The notes: a model not told the origin generated them from the letters alone. A stretch of 64,000 nucleotides of DNA from Prochloron sp965198675 (GCA_965198675.1 OZ240666.1:4278001-4342000); one strand, 5' to 3'. Positions 8,213 through 17,435 are shown, counted from the first letter of the stretch. Translations and numbers: made by a program.

Positions 8213-8664
8213 TGCTTAATTACCTCCTGTTGTGGAGCGAAAGAAATCAACTTTAACCGACGTTTTCTAAGTAGTAGCTTACCCACGGGTTCTTCAAACA
8301 AATCCTCAGCTACACTATTAGGAACAGCTAAAAATAGCTCCCGTGATGGCTCTACTTCTGTCAAAATATCATGATACAATATATATTGTTCCAATGCCTT
8401 TTCTAAATCATTAATATCTGAACGACCTGTAAAACTTTTAATTTCCACTGCAATCTTACGGGCTTCTTTTTCTGCTGCCAGCAGGTTACTGGCACCTAGA
8501 TCCACATAAAAATCCTTTTTGCCCAGTTTGAGTGACAGTGGGACGCCAAGGGCGGGACGCTTACGCGGTTGCTTACGCAAAGCTTCGCAATCGTCGGTAA
8601 TGAGCCATTGGTCTTTAATTAAGGCAGTTTTAACTGTATCATGATAGAAATCTTTTGCTGGCAT
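8194..8664 (-). CDS. xisH: XisH family protein (PD-(D/E)XK nuclease-like), with 16-residue repeat-derived insert
   Basis: A 156-residue XisH homologue, partner of XisI. The start MPAKDFYHDTVKTALIKDQW is characteristic. LGKKDFYVDLGAS and KIAVEIKSFTG supply the PD-(D/E)XK-like Asp...Glu-x-Lys core. FLAVPNSVAEDLFEEP and a C-terminal QEVIKQWI also fit the family. Between ITDD and PLSLKLGKK there are 16 extra residues (CEALRKQPRKRPALGV), encoded by a 48-nt dispersed repeat at 8542-8589. The insert is in frame, so the protein may remain functional. Its partner xisI is broken, which could leave XisH unpaired. The biological role of XisHI is unresolved. Confidence 0.88.
   Translation of the reverse strand: MPAKDFYHDTVKTALIKDQWLITDDCEALRKQPRKRPALGVPLSLKLGKKDFYVDLGASNLLAAEKEARKIAVEIKSFTGRSDINDLEKALEQYILYHDILTEVEPSRELFLAVPNSVAEDLFEEPVGKLLLRKRRLKLISFAPQQEVIKQWILPN
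8542..8589. repeat. Dispersed GCGAAGC...TTGGCGTCC repeat, in frame within xisH
   Basis: A 48-nt segment, read on the minus strand from TTGCGAAGCTTTGCG to CCTTGGCGTC. Other copies lie at 30110-30157, 54532-54588 and 58944-58969, with a partial one near 49531-49557. Exactly 16 codons are added to xisH, so the frame is kept. Confidence 0.75.
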
Positions 8665-8921
8665 ATAAAATCTGGAAAAACGGTAAAGTGACAGGGTAAT
8701 TAACTCTAATTTTGCTAAAATTGTGGCTATAACCTTCGATAAACGCGACGAGTGAGCATTTTCTATTTTGATGGTACCATTGATGAATCATTTTCCTTTT
8801 CCCCAGTGTAGCATCAATTGCTCTCCTCTCCCACAGGATACAACAATATGCAGCTAAAATTATATATAATTTACACTCATTAGATAAATTGCCCAGTTTC
8901 CATTGTTTCAGAGGTTCTTAG

Positions 8922-10991
8922 ATGAAATATTGGCCATTTGCATTGAAAAACGTAACAAGCGGTCGCACCCTCACAGATGAATCTAATTCAAGGTGGAAAG
9001 CGCACCAAGACAACCGCTCCCTCTCTTATTTCCTTTCCCTACCCCTCAGTCTCGTCTTCTGCCAAACTTTATCTCCACCTACCCTAGCAGCACCTCCCAG
9101 AACCCCAGACAAAACCGAAACTTGTGATATCCTCGTAGTAGGAGGGGGACTAGCAGGCTCTGCTACTGCCTATGAAGCCTTACTAGCAGGCAAAACCATC
9201 TGTATGACGGAAATCACCGACTGGGTAGGAGGACAAATATCCTCCCAAGGAACCTCAGCCCTAGACGAAAGACCTACCCAGCGAGAGCGGCTCTTCTATC
9301 CCCGAGGATATTTGGAACTGCGAGATCGCATTGCCAAATACTACGATAAACTCAATCCTGGGGATTGTTGGGTGAGTGTATCCTGTTTTCTCCCCCGAGA
9401 CGCCCACCAAATATTATTCCAGCAGTTGCAAGATGCTGCAAAACGGGGTAAAGGTACCCTAAAATGGTTTCCCAACACCGTCATCAAAGAACTGGAAACT
9501 GACTCTACTGGTAAACAAATTACCACGGCGATCGCCATTGAACACCAACCAAAAGAGGGGAACCAAACCCAACACCTCTCCCAACATATAGAAGATTGGT
9601 ATCGCTATGGAGATTCAGCAGGATTCGAGAAAACCATCATCAGCTTTACACCACAGTATATCATCGATGCTACAGAAACAGGAGAAATAATTGCCCTCGC
9701 TGACGTTCCCTACCGCTTGGGAGTTGATCCCCGTTCCCCTGTGGAACCCTCCTCCTCCAGCGAAACAGGTGATCCTTATTGTACCCAAGGTTTTACCTAT
9801 ACCTTTGCTATGGAGGCAACTAAAACCCCCCAAACCCACCAAATGCCGGACTTTTATCCCAATTATGCCCCCTATTATAGTTACGAATTATCCAGGTTAG
9901 CCAGTTTCGACCTTGTCTTCACCTATCGTCGCATTTGGAGTCCCAAAACAGGGGTCAAGGATAAATTTGGTGGTATTGGTTTTACTGTTCCCACCCCAGG
10001 GGACATTTCTATGCAAAACTGGACTTGGGGTAATGATTACCGTCCCGGAACAGCCCAGGATAATCTCGTCTATACCAAAGAACAACTAGAAACTAGCGGT
10101 CAATTAGCTTCCGGAGGCTGGTTGGGGGGCTTACGCACTGAAACCTTGAGACGGGGAGAAGAAAATGCCCTCGGATTCTTTTATTGGCTCGTCGCCGGAA
10201 CCACCGACTCCCGCTTAGGAGAGGGAGTGAAACAGCCTCACCCCAATTACCGCTTTCTCTCAGGCTTATCTTCTCCTATGGGGACAGTCCATGGCTTATC
10301 CAAATACCCTTATATTCGAGAAGGAAGGCGGATTATTGGCAGACCTTCTTCGAGTTATCCGGAAGGTTTTACCATTACCGAACTGGATATTTCCCGCCAA
10401 AACTATCGAGATGAATACTATAGCAATACTTTGTCCCCCTCCACCTATCGGGATTTGTGGATTGAGTTAGCAGGGAAAGATGTAATTGATGTAATGTTAG
10501 GAGATATTCCATTGGAAGAAGTAAAAAGGCGCCCACGCTCCAGAATTTATCCAGATAGTGTGGGTATTGGTCACTACGCCATCGATTTTCATCCTTGTAT
10601 GAACCAGAGTCCCCCCGAAACTCCCGGAAACACCGAAAGAGAAAGAGAGCGCCAGGGTGCAGGACAAGCTTATCCCTTTCAGATACCCCTAAGAGCATTA
10701 ATTCCCCAGAAAATCGATAATATGTTAGTAGCGGGTAAAAGTATTGCCACCAGTCATATTGCCGCTGCTGCTTATCGAGTCCATTCTTTTGAATGGTCTT
10801 CTGGTGTAGCAGCAGGAATGACCGCCGTTTTTGCATTAGAAGAAGGTATCTTCCCTTATCAGTTAGTAGAAGATGTCTCCCCCAAAAACCGCCAATTACA
10901 ACTACTGCGACGGCAAATAGATAAAAGTGGCAATCCTACTGCCTTTCCCGGTACTTCTATTTTTAACGAAGATTGGAAAGGTTGGCTGTAG
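8922..10991 (+). CDS. FAD-dependent oxidoreductase, exported-type N-terminus
   Basis: A 689-residue protein of the FAD-dependent oxidoreductase family (PF12831-like). The N-terminus has a hydrophobic segment (about residues 35-60, LSLPLSLVFCQTL ... PTLAA) that looks like a signal peptide or lipoprotein-like leader. The Rossmann dinucleotide motif follows at about residues 70-85 (DILVVGGGLAGSATAYEAL), then VGGQISSQGTSALDE. A second FAD-binding region near the C-terminus reads MLVAGKSIATSHIAAAAYRVH. The substrate is unknown. The gene stands alone, with a palindromic repeat just beyond its stop. Confidence 0.85.
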   Translation: MKYWPFALKNVTSGRTLTDESNSRWKAHQDNRSLSYFLSLPLSLVFCQTLSPPTLAAPPRTPDKTETCDILVVGGGLAGSATAYEALLAGKTICMTEITDWVGGQISSQGTSALDERPTQRERLFYPRGYLELRDRIAKYYDKLNPGDCWVSVSCFLPRDAHQILFQQLQDAAKRGKGTLKWFPNTVIKELETDSTGKQITTAIAIEHQPKEGNQTQHLSQHIEDWYRYGDSAGFEKTIISFTPQYIIDATETGEIIALADVPYRLGVDPRSPVEPSSSSETGDPYCTQGFTYTFAMEATKTPQTHQMPDFYPNYAPYYSYELSRLASFDLVFTYRRIWSPKTGVKDKFGGIGFTVPTPGDISMQNWTWGNDYRPGTAQDNLVYTKEQLETSGQLASGGWLGGLRTETLRRGEENALGFFYWLVAGTTDSRLGEGVKQPHPNYRFLSGLSSPMGTVHGLSKYPYIREGRRIIGRPSSSYPEGFTITELDISRQNYRDEYYSNTLSPSTYRDLWIELAGKDVIDVMLGDIPLEEVKRRPRSRIYPDSVGIGHYAIDFHPCMNQSPPETPGNTERERERQGAGQAYPFQIPLRALIPQKIDNMLVAGKSIATSHIAAAAYRVHSFEWSSGVAAGMTAVFALEEGIFPYQLVEDVSPKNRQLQLLRRQIDKSGNPTAFPGTSIFNEDWKGWL

Positions 10992-11017
10992 GGGCACGGC
11001 AATGCTGTGCCCCTACG
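10989..11017 (+). terminator. GTAGGGGCAC hairpin after the FAD oxidoreductase gene
   Basis: GTAGGGGCACGGC pairs with GCTGTGCCCCTAC, overlapping the stop codon region. There is no clear T-run, so it may be only a dispersed palindromic repeat of a type common in cyanobacterial intergenic DNA; termination is an inference. Nothing else is evident up to 11179. Confidence 0.4.
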
Positions 11018-11179
11018 GGCGGGTGTAGGGAATGGTAGATACCCGCCATTAATCAATGTCGGACTTCCCGCCCAGCTTAAAATTGCTCTCTTGTAGGGAA
11101 GTCCACGCCAGGTGGACTACTGGGCTACTTTAGCATACTTAACTAAGTTAAGCAAACTTTCTATTAACCTAATAAAACC

Positions 11180-11863
11180 ATGGTAGCGATCTCACAGACA
11201 AAAAAAACTCTTCCACCCCTAGAAAATGGCGACTTCCTGACCCGTTACGAGTTCGAGCGGCGCTATCAGGCTATGCCCCACCTTAAAAAAGCTGAACTAA
11301 TTGAAAGAATTGTCTATATGGCATCACCATTGCGATTTGAATCTCATGCTGAACCCCACAGCGATCTCATTGGTTGGCTGTGGAGTTATAAAATTGCTAC
11401 TCCTGGTGTTCGTCTGGGGGATAATCCCACCGTGCGGCTGGATCTGGACAACGAACCACAACCCGATGCTGTACTCCTAATCGATGGGTCAAGAGGGGGA
11501 CAATCTCGCCTCAGTGCTGATGGCTACATTGAGGGAGCGCCAGAACTTGTGGTTGAAATCGCAGCCAGCACAGCTAATATTGACCTCTGGGATAAAAAAG
11601 AAGTATATCGCCGCAATGCAGTGCCAGAATACATAGTTTGGCGGGTACTTGATGGTGAATTAGATTGGTTTGTCTTCTCAAGAGGAGAATACATCTCCTT
11701 GACACCAGATGCTGGTGGGGTGATTCGTAGCCCTAGGTTTCCAGGACTTTGGTTAGATGTGGAGGTGCTTTTGGCAGGAGATATGCCCCAAGTTTTAGCT
11801 ACCCTGCAAACAGGTTTAGCTTCTGAAGAACATGCTGCCTTTCGACAACAATTGAGCGCTTGA
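11180..11863 (+). CDS. Uma2 family protein (DUF820)
   Basis: A 227-residue Uma2/DUF820 protein. Seen: FLTRYEFERRYQAMPHLKKAELIERIVYM at the N-terminus (split by natural variation), NEPQPDAVLLID with the catalytic-type Asp, and APELVVEIAASTANIDLWDK with Glu, then VYRRNAVPEYIVWRVLDGELDW. It is slightly longer than the 7026-7619 paralogue and only distantly similar to it. ATG at 11180 is within CCATGG; no strong Shine-Dalgarno is visible. It runs convergent with the topoisomerase gene, leaving 9 nt between stops. Uma2 function is unproven. Confidence 0.87.
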   Translation: MVAISQTKKTLPPLENGDFLTRYEFERRYQAMPHLKKAELIERIVYMASPLRFESHAEPHSDLIGWLWSYKIATPGVRLGDNPTVRLDLDNEPQPDAVLLIDGSRGGQSRLSADGYIEGAPELVVEIAASTANIDLWDKKEVYRRNAVPEYIVWRVLDGELDWFVFSRGEYISLTPDAGGVIRSPRFPGLWLDVEVLLAGDMPQVLATLQTGLASEEHAAFRQQLSA

Positions 11864-11872
11864 AACACTAAT

Positions 11873-14353
11873 TTAAACAACAAAAACAACCTTCTCCTCT
11901 GGTTTGAGTTTAATAACCTGCTCCCCAGTTTCCTCCCTGCCAAATTTAGAGACCTTATCAGTTGACAGACGCACACCTCGCTCTTCATTTGTCCAGAGGA
12001 CAGCAGTGGATGATTTAGCTAATACCATCCCCGCCAAATTATCGAGAGGGTCAGTAAACTTAAGTGCAGAAAATCCTATATTGTTTCGATTGGCGATTTT
12101 TACGGCATTTACTGGCAAACGCTTACCGTATCCTAATTGGGAAACCAGTAACAAATCTGCCGATTCCTTACAGGCAACGCAGCCAACTAAGGACTCATTG
12201 CGCAACTGTAAAGCTAGACATCCTTTCGCGCGATTTCCCTTGACGGGTAATTGCTCATTATCAATGGCAAAGCGCACCACTCGTCCCTCAGAAGTAGCGA
12301 TCGCCATGTGTTCTCCTTCCCGTGCCAAGCAAACATAAAGCAAGCGATCCTCCTCGTGCATTTTCATCAGGGACATGCCCCGATTGCTGAGATTAGCTAA
12401 TTCTCCAAGAGGAAACCGCTTAATTCGGCCCGTAGCGCTGAGTAAAATCAAATCGAAGGGACTGTTTTGGTGTTCTGGGAGACCAAAATGGGCGACGATA
12501 ACTGTTTCCGGAGCCACAACTTTTTCAGGTAAGAGACTCAGCAGGCTCTTTTTCATCGTTTTCACAGAGGAGAGATTGTTAATCTGGACAGGATAAGCTT
12601 TACCCCTGTCGTTAATTAACACTAATTGCTGACTCGGGCCAACCTTCTCTTGAGCGACGATAAAGTCTTCTCTCTTTTTAATCACCTCCTTGGACTTTTT
12701 CTTTTCAGCCCTAGCTGAAAGCCTATAAATATATCCCTGGTGAGTAATAGCGACATCGGAAGAAGGGTCTGGGGTATAGGGTCTGGGGTCTAGGGTTTTA
12801 TCTACACCATGCTCTGTGCGTACACTAGATTTTGCATTGCGTACCTCAGACCTCTCTTTTCTTATTTGAGTACGCCTTTTATCGCCGAATTTCTTTTTCA
12901 GGTTGCGCAACTCTTGTTTCAGCGCCTTCATAAACTCTCTTGCATCCCCCAGTAAATTTTCCAACTTGACGATCCGAGTCCGCACCTCCTCATGCTCTTT
13001 CGCCAATTTGTTCCTTTCTAAACCAGTCAGCCGTCGCATTGGCATGGCCAAAATCGAATCTGCTTGCTCGGCGCTCAGAGCCAGCTTTTCTTGTAAAGAT
13101 TTTTTACCAGTAGTACCGTCGGCAGCATGGCGGAGAATTTCAATTACCGCATCCAGATTCTGCAAAGCAGCCAATAAACCTTCAAGTAAATGGAGGCGGG
13201 ATCGACATTGGTCTAGTTCTTGATTATATTGGCGCCGCAGAGTTTGCTCCCGAAACTTTAAGAACTCAAGAAGGAGCTGGCGGAGAGAGAGCTGACAGGG
13301 TTTATTCCCCACCAGTGCCAGCAGGATCGCCCCAAAATTTACTTGGAGGGCAGTCTGCTGGTACAGTTGTTCCCGGACAGCCTCGCCTCTTGCATCCCGT
13401 TTCAGTTCAATGACAACCCGCATGCCATCCCGATCGCTCTCATCTCGAATATCGCTAATTCCTTCCAAACGCCCCTTATTGACCAGTTCGGCAACTTTTT
13501 CAATCCAACCCGCCTTATTAACCTGATAGGGTAGTTGGGATACTATAATCACATGTTTTTCCTTACCTGTCTGCGACCTACTAATTTTCTCTATGGTTGC
13601 CACTCCCCGCAGTGGAAAGCTACCTCTTCCCGTGCTGTAGGCATCGCGAATGCCCGAATTAGCTATTATTTCGCCTCCTGTAGGGAAGTCAGGAGCGGGA
13701 ATTAGATCCCATAACTCAACATCTGGCAGTTCCGGATTGTCGATGAGGGCAATTAACCCATTTACTACTTCCCCTAAATTATGGGGAGGAACATTAGTAG
13801 CCATGCCCACAGCAATCCCCGTACAGCCATTGAGCAACAAAATGGGGAGTTGGGCCGGCAATACTACCGGTTCCTGTTGGGAGCCATCGAAGTTAGCAGT
13901 AAAGTCAATTGTTGTTAGGGCGACCTCTTGTAAAATTGCCGAGTGAGCAAGGTCAGCCAGTCGGGCTTCGGTATAGCGCATCGCTGCTGCCGGGTCATTG
14001 TCAATGGAGCCAAAGTTCCCATGACCGGACACCAGGGGATAGCGACTGCTAAAATCCTGTACCATTCGTACCAGAGCATCGTAAACTGACTGGTCTCCGT
14101 GGGGGTGATATTTCCCCAAAACATCTCCTACCACCCTGGCGCATTTGCGAAAAGGTCTCTCTGGAGTGAGACCCAGTTCGTACATAGCGTATAGAATGCG
14201 TCGATGAACTGGTTTGAGACCATCCCTAACATCCGGGAGCGCTCTGCCCACAATCACGCTCATGGCATATTCTAGATATGACCTTTCCATCTCCACATGC
14301 AATGCTGTGGGGATTATCTGACCAGTCTCTACAAAATTAAGCTGTTTTGCCAT
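11873..14353 (-). CDS. Type IIA topoisomerase subunit A (GyrA/ParC paralogue without a GyrA box)
   Basis: An 826-residue A subunit that cuts and rejoins DNA together with a GyrB/ParE partner not in this window. The breakage-reunion domain is complete: YAMSVIVGRALPDVRDGLKP, GKYHPHGD, and the catalytic Tyr at about residue 127 in AMRYTEARL. IAVGMATNVPPHNLGEV follows. The C-terminal beta-pinwheel is present, but the expected QRRGGKG-type GyrA box after VAITHQGYIYRL is replaced by AEKKKSKEVIKK. That favours a topo IV-like or second GyrA paralogue. A linker at about 12770-12850 looks repeat-derived. Start taken at MAKQLNF (14353); an upstream in-frame start would add 11 residues. Confidence 0.9.
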   Translation of the reverse strand: MAKQLNFVETGQIIPTALHVEMERSYLEYAMSVIVGRALPDVRDGLKPVHRRILYAMYELGLTPERPFRKCARVVGDVLGKYHPHGDQSVYDALVRMVQDFSSRYPLVSGHGNFGSIDNDPAAAMRYTEARLADLAHSAILQEVALTTIDFTANFDGSQQEPVVLPAQLPILLLNGCTGIAVGMATNVPPHNLGEVVNGLIALIDNPELPDVELWDLIPAPDFPTGGEIIANSGIRDAYSTGRGSFPLRGVATIEKISRSQTGKEKHVIIVSQLPYQVNKAGWIEKVAELVNKGRLEGISDIRDESDRDGMRVVIELKRDARGEAVREQLYQQTALQVNFGAILLALVGNKPCQLSLRQLLLEFLKFREQTLRRQYNQELDQCRSRLHLLEGLLAALQNLDAVIEILRHAADGTTGKKSLQEKLALSAEQADSILAMPMRRLTGLERNKLAKEHEEVRTRIVKLENLLGDAREFMKALKQELRNLKKKFGDKRRTQIRKERSEVRNAKSSVRTEHGVDKTLDPRPYTPDPSSDVAITHQGYIYRLSARAEKKKSKEVIKKREDFIVAQEKVGPSQQLVLINDRGKAYPVQINNLSSVKTMKKSLLSLLPEKVVAPETVIVAHFGLPEHQNSPFDLILLSATGRIKRFPLGELANLSNRGMSLMKMHEEDRLLYVCLAREGEHMAIATSEGRVVRFAIDNEQLPVKGNRAKGCLALQLRNESLVGCVACKESADLLLVSQLGYGKRLPVNAVKIANRNNIGFSALKFTDPLDNLAGMVLAKSSTAVLWTNEERGVRLSTDKVSKFGREETGEQVIKLKPEEKVVFVV

Positions 14354-14542
14354 GAGTGTCTCTTTCCTGATTTGTAGCACCAACAATAGTCGTCCGCACG
14401 GTTCGTATTCTTTTCGGACTGTTACACTTTCACCAGCAGATCTGCCAGCAGATCCATATTTTGAGCAGATAGAGGCTGATAATTAGAATTGCCCTTGATG
14501 ACTAAATAATGTTAGTTATACTACTTCAAGACAGAAATATCC

Positions 14543-14938
14543 ATGACAACCATTCTGATTGTAGAAGACGATCCGATCAACTTTCGCGTTTTTTCCAAGA
14601 TTCTCACCAAGCGCGGAGGCTTTGAAGTTCAAGGAACTGAAGACGTAGAAGAAGTACTGCGCATGGCCCAAGCAAGGGAGGTGGATATTATCTTAATGGA
14701 CGTATCCCTATCTCATAGCGTTTACCAGGGTAAAGCTGTAGACGGGCTCGCCATCACGAAGATGTTGAAAGATAACCCCAAGACAGCCTCTATGCCTGTT
14801 ATTCTGGTTACAGCTCACGCAATGGAAGGCGATCGGGAAAACTTCCTTGAAGCAAGTAGTGCCGATGGTTATATTTCCAAGCCCGTGGTCGATCACGAAT
14901 TTTTTGTCCATCAGATCCGGGAAATGTTACCAAAATAA
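14543..14938 (+). CDS. Single-domain response regulator (CheY-like)
   Basis: A 131-residue stand-alone receiver domain. Acidic pocket VEDDP (residues about 7-11), phospho-acceptor Asp at about residue 53 in IILMDVSLS, Thr switch in VILVTAHAM and Lys in YISKPV are all present. No output domain follows. Between MDVSLS and GLAITKMLK it has a slightly extended loop (HSVYQGKAVD), typical of cyanobacterial receivers associated with hybrid kinases. The cognate kinase is not visible nearby. It is divergent from the topoisomerase gene; the 190-bp gap would hold both promoters. Confidence 0.92.
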   Translation: MTTILIVEDDPINFRVFSKILTKRGGFEVQGTEDVEEVLRMAQAREVDIILMDVSLSHSVYQGKAVDGLAITKMLKDNPKTASMPVILVTAHAMEGDRENFLEASSADGYISKPVVDHEFFVHQIREMLPK

Positions 14939-14969
14939 TAACCCGCGCTTCCGCGCCTGCGGCTTATTT

Positions 14970-15836
14970 TTAAATTATCCCCAGAACTGCTTGTATTTCA
15001 GGAGTATTGAGAAATATTTCCGTGTCCTTTAGCAGGCGATCGCCCCACAGATTTTCTTTGAGAAACTCCAATTTCCCGTAGCTACTGTCACTGGCCAAAG
15101 CCTTTTCTCCCAAAGCTAAACCCCTATCTTTTTCCCCGCGAGTATAGAGGGCGACGGCGATCGCCAGCTGAGGTTCTGCTGCTTCCGGAGCGATAGAGAG
15201 GGTTGTTTGCCAATCAGCGATCGCCCCAGCTACATCTCCCTGTTCGTATTTAACCAGTCCAACGTTATTAATGGCCGGCCAGAATTTCTTCTTACTCTGG
15301 CTATATGCATCAGTATAGTTGGCTATTGCTAATTGATGTTCTTTGAGCCTAAAATAAGAATTGCCCAAATTGAACAGCGCTTCTGGGGCGTTAGGCTCTA
15401 ACTCTAATCCCGCTGCTAATTCTTCTACGGCAGCGGTATAATCTCCGAGGCTAAAGTAAGCCGAGCCTAGAGTAAATAAAATACCGGCTTTCCCTTCCTT
15501 GGGAGCGAGCTTGAGGGCCCGTCTTAAGGCTACAATTCCTTCCTCTAACTCTTCCTGTTGGACAGATATAGTTCCCAAAATAAACCAGGGTCGATAATCA
15601 TTAGGAATTAACTGAGTTACTAGTTTTGCGTAGGAAAATGCCAATTGAAACTGCTGGGATTTGGCCAGTTGAATTGTATCCTGGAATAGTGCCTCTCCTT
15701 GCTCTTTCAGCTTTTCCGAATCCAAGGTGGGAGTATAAGGAACGAGTGCCTGGGGCCATCCTGGTGTAGCTATACTACAAGATAGACCTAGGGAAGCGAC
15801 CAGAGAAATCAACCAATTACACTTAAACACTTTCAT
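14970..15836 (-). CDS. TPR-repeat protein with signal peptide
   Basis: A 288-residue protein with an N-terminal signal-like segment (CNWLISLVASLGLSC, residues about 5-19). The Cys could be a lipobox (LGLSC), so it may be a lipoprotein. About five tetratricopeptide repeats follow (PWFILGTISVQQEELEEGI, ILFTLGSAYFSLGDYTAAV, ALFNLGNSYFRLKEHQLAI, AINNVGLVKYEQGDVAGAI). TPRs act as protein-binding scaffolds. It is convergent with the response regulator, with only 31 nt between. No partner is indicated. Confidence 0.88.
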   Translation of the reverse strand: MKVFKCNWLISLVASLGLSCSIATPGWPQALVPYTPTLDSEKLKEQGEALFQDTIQLAKSQQFQLAFSYAKLVTQLIPNDYRPWFILGTISVQQEELEEGIVALRRALKLAPKEGKAGILFTLGSAYFSLGDYTAAVEELAAGLELEPNAPEALFNLGNSYFRLKEHQLAIANYTDAYSQSKKKFWPAINNVGLVKYEQGDVAGAIADWQTTLSIAPEAAEPQLAIAVALYTRGEKDRGLALGEKALASDSSYGKLEFLKENLWGDRLLKDTEIFLNTPEIQAVLGII

Positions 15837-16053
15837 TTTACCCTGACCTTATTGTAAACTTCTTTATTATTTTGCGTTTTTCGGTTTGTCTTGAACAGTA
15901 AGCAAGCATCATGAATAGTTAAATTTTGCTTTTGCCCAGACTGGGAAAGCATTGTCGCCCCTTGAGAATTATAATTTTATATTTTACGATTTAATAACAA
16001 TTTTTTTAGGCATCAACTAATTTAATAAAAACTATTTAAGCGACGATTAGCCA

Positions 16054-17247
16054 GTGACCAGTAACCAGAAGCAGTCCGATTCATCCATCCCAAATAAGAA
16101 GGAAGATAATTCAATTCCTATCAAAAAACAGACTTACTTACAAGATAAGTCACTAGACCGCTCCTGGATTATTCTCACAGCTATCGCCCTGATGATAGTA
16201 GGATTGTGGTTAAAGATTTTCCTCGCTGGCTTTTCGGGGGCATTAGTAGCCCTGTTACTCGGGGCTCGCGTTATTTTACCCTTGCTCCTACGCTGGTTGG
16301 CCAAATTACTTACCCCTGAAGATGGGAAAATATTCATTGCCTTCCTTGGTTTGGTGGTAGGAATAGGTGGTTTAGCTAAATACTTGGGTATTTACCGCAG
16401 CGCTAGCAATTGGCTGAACCAATTTAAATACGACGAGTTCGGATCTTGGGCCGAATGGATCGGAGCCATTGGCCAAATTTCCATTGCCATCTTAGCAGTA
16501 TACGTGGCTTGGCAGCAATATGTCATTTCCCGAGACTTAACGATTCAACAAAACCGCATTACCCAACAACAAACCATTGATACTTATTTCCAGGGAATCT
16601 CCGACTTGATGCTCAATGACGAAGGTTTGCTGGAAGACTGGCCCCAGGAAAGAGCCATCGCCGAAGGGCGCACCGCAGCTATTCTTAGCAGCGTTGATGG
16701 TGCAGGAAAAGCGAAAATCCTCCGTTTCCTCTCCCAGTCTAAATTACTCGCTCCCTTAAAGCGCGATCGCCGTTTAGGTAGAACGATTTTCGATGGTTCT
16801 GGAGGTTATCTCGAAGATCGGAATCATGGGGTGCGAGTTATTGATTTAGGGGTAATGCTAGCGGGAGTGGACCTTTTCGGTACGGATTTGCGCTGGACCG
16901 ATTTGAGCGATGCTAATCTGGTGAGAGCCAATCTAAGTAACTGCGATTTAGTCCAAGTCAACCTTAGTCGTGCCATTCTCTCAGAAGCTAACCTAGCTGG
17001 TGCGGACTTGAAGGGAACTCGTCTCTTTTACAGTACCCTGGAAACAGCCAGTCCCAGAAGTCGCACCCACAGTCCAGATTACCACACTGGTGCTCATACG
17101 GGGGCAGTGATGGAAAATGCCAATCTCACTGGGGTGAAACGAATGAGCGAAGAACAGCGGTATTATTGCTGTTATTGGGGTGGAGAAAGAACCAGGGCGA
17201 CTATTCCTGGCGGTTGTCGGGGAATACCCAATAAATTAATTAGGTAG
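16054..17247 (+). CDS. Membrane-anchored pentapeptide-repeat protein, GTG start inside a dispersed repeat
   Basis: A 397-residue protein with a hydrophilic N-terminus and three membrane segments at about residues 33-70, 95-110 and 135-155. A cytoplasmic stretch follows, then pentapeptide repeats (ADLFGTDLRWTDLSDANL, RANLSNCDLVQVNLS) at about 265-330. The only possible start is GTG 16054: an in-frame TAG lies at 16048-16050, and the first internal ATG is inside a membrane helix. That GTG is part of a CCAGTGACCAGTAACCAG heptamer repeat, so the repeat supplies the start codon. Function is unknown. It is followed by simple repeats (17248-17480). Confidence 0.85.
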   Translation: MTSNQKQSDSSIPNKKEDNSIPIKKQTYLQDKSLDRSWIILTAIALMIVGLWLKIFLAGFSGALVALLLGARVILPLLLRWLAKLLTPEDGKIFIAFLGLVVGIGGLAKYLGIYRSASNWLNQFKYDEFGSWAEWIGAIGQISIAILAVYVAWQQYVISRDLTIQQNRITQQQTIDTYFQGISDLMLNDEGLLEDWPQERAIAEGRTAAILSSVDGAGKAKILRFLSQSKLLAPLKRDRRLGRTIFDGSGGYLEDRNHGVRVIDLGVMLAGVDLFGTDLRWTDLSDANLVRANLSNCDLVQVNLSRAILSEANLAGADLKGTRLFYSTLETASPRSRTHSPDYHTGAHTGAVMENANLTGVKRMSEEQRYYCCYWGGERTRATIPGGCRGIPNKLIR

Positions 17248-17251
17248 CAGG

Positions 17252-17281
17252 GAGATAGGGAGATAGGGAGATAGGGGGATT
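17252..17281. repeat. Tandem GGGAGATA-type repeat
   Basis: About four units of GGGAGATA/GGGGGATA immediately follow the pentapeptide-repeat gene. The rest of 17282-17495 has only T-rich and repeat sequence. Confidence 0.75.
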
Positions 17282-17435
17282 GTTCGCCAAATATTTTGCT
17301 GCCTTTTCAACAGGATTTTGATTAATCTAGAAGCTATAATAGTAGGTAAGAAGAAGGGTCTGGGGTTTTGTCTGTGGGTTGATAGGTTCGGAATACAGGG
17401 TCTAGAGTGGCGAGCCTAGGTCTCTATCTTTCCCA

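Noticed and set aside
10375..10836. Minus-strand ORF of 153 residues inside the FAD oxidoreductase gene
   Set aside because: The sense strand has conserved FAD-family motifs at the same place; the antisense ORF is low-plausibility.
11524..11988. Minus-strand ORF of 154 residues across Uma2 and the topoisomerase end
   Set aside because: It overlaps two well-supported genes in other frames and shows no family pattern.
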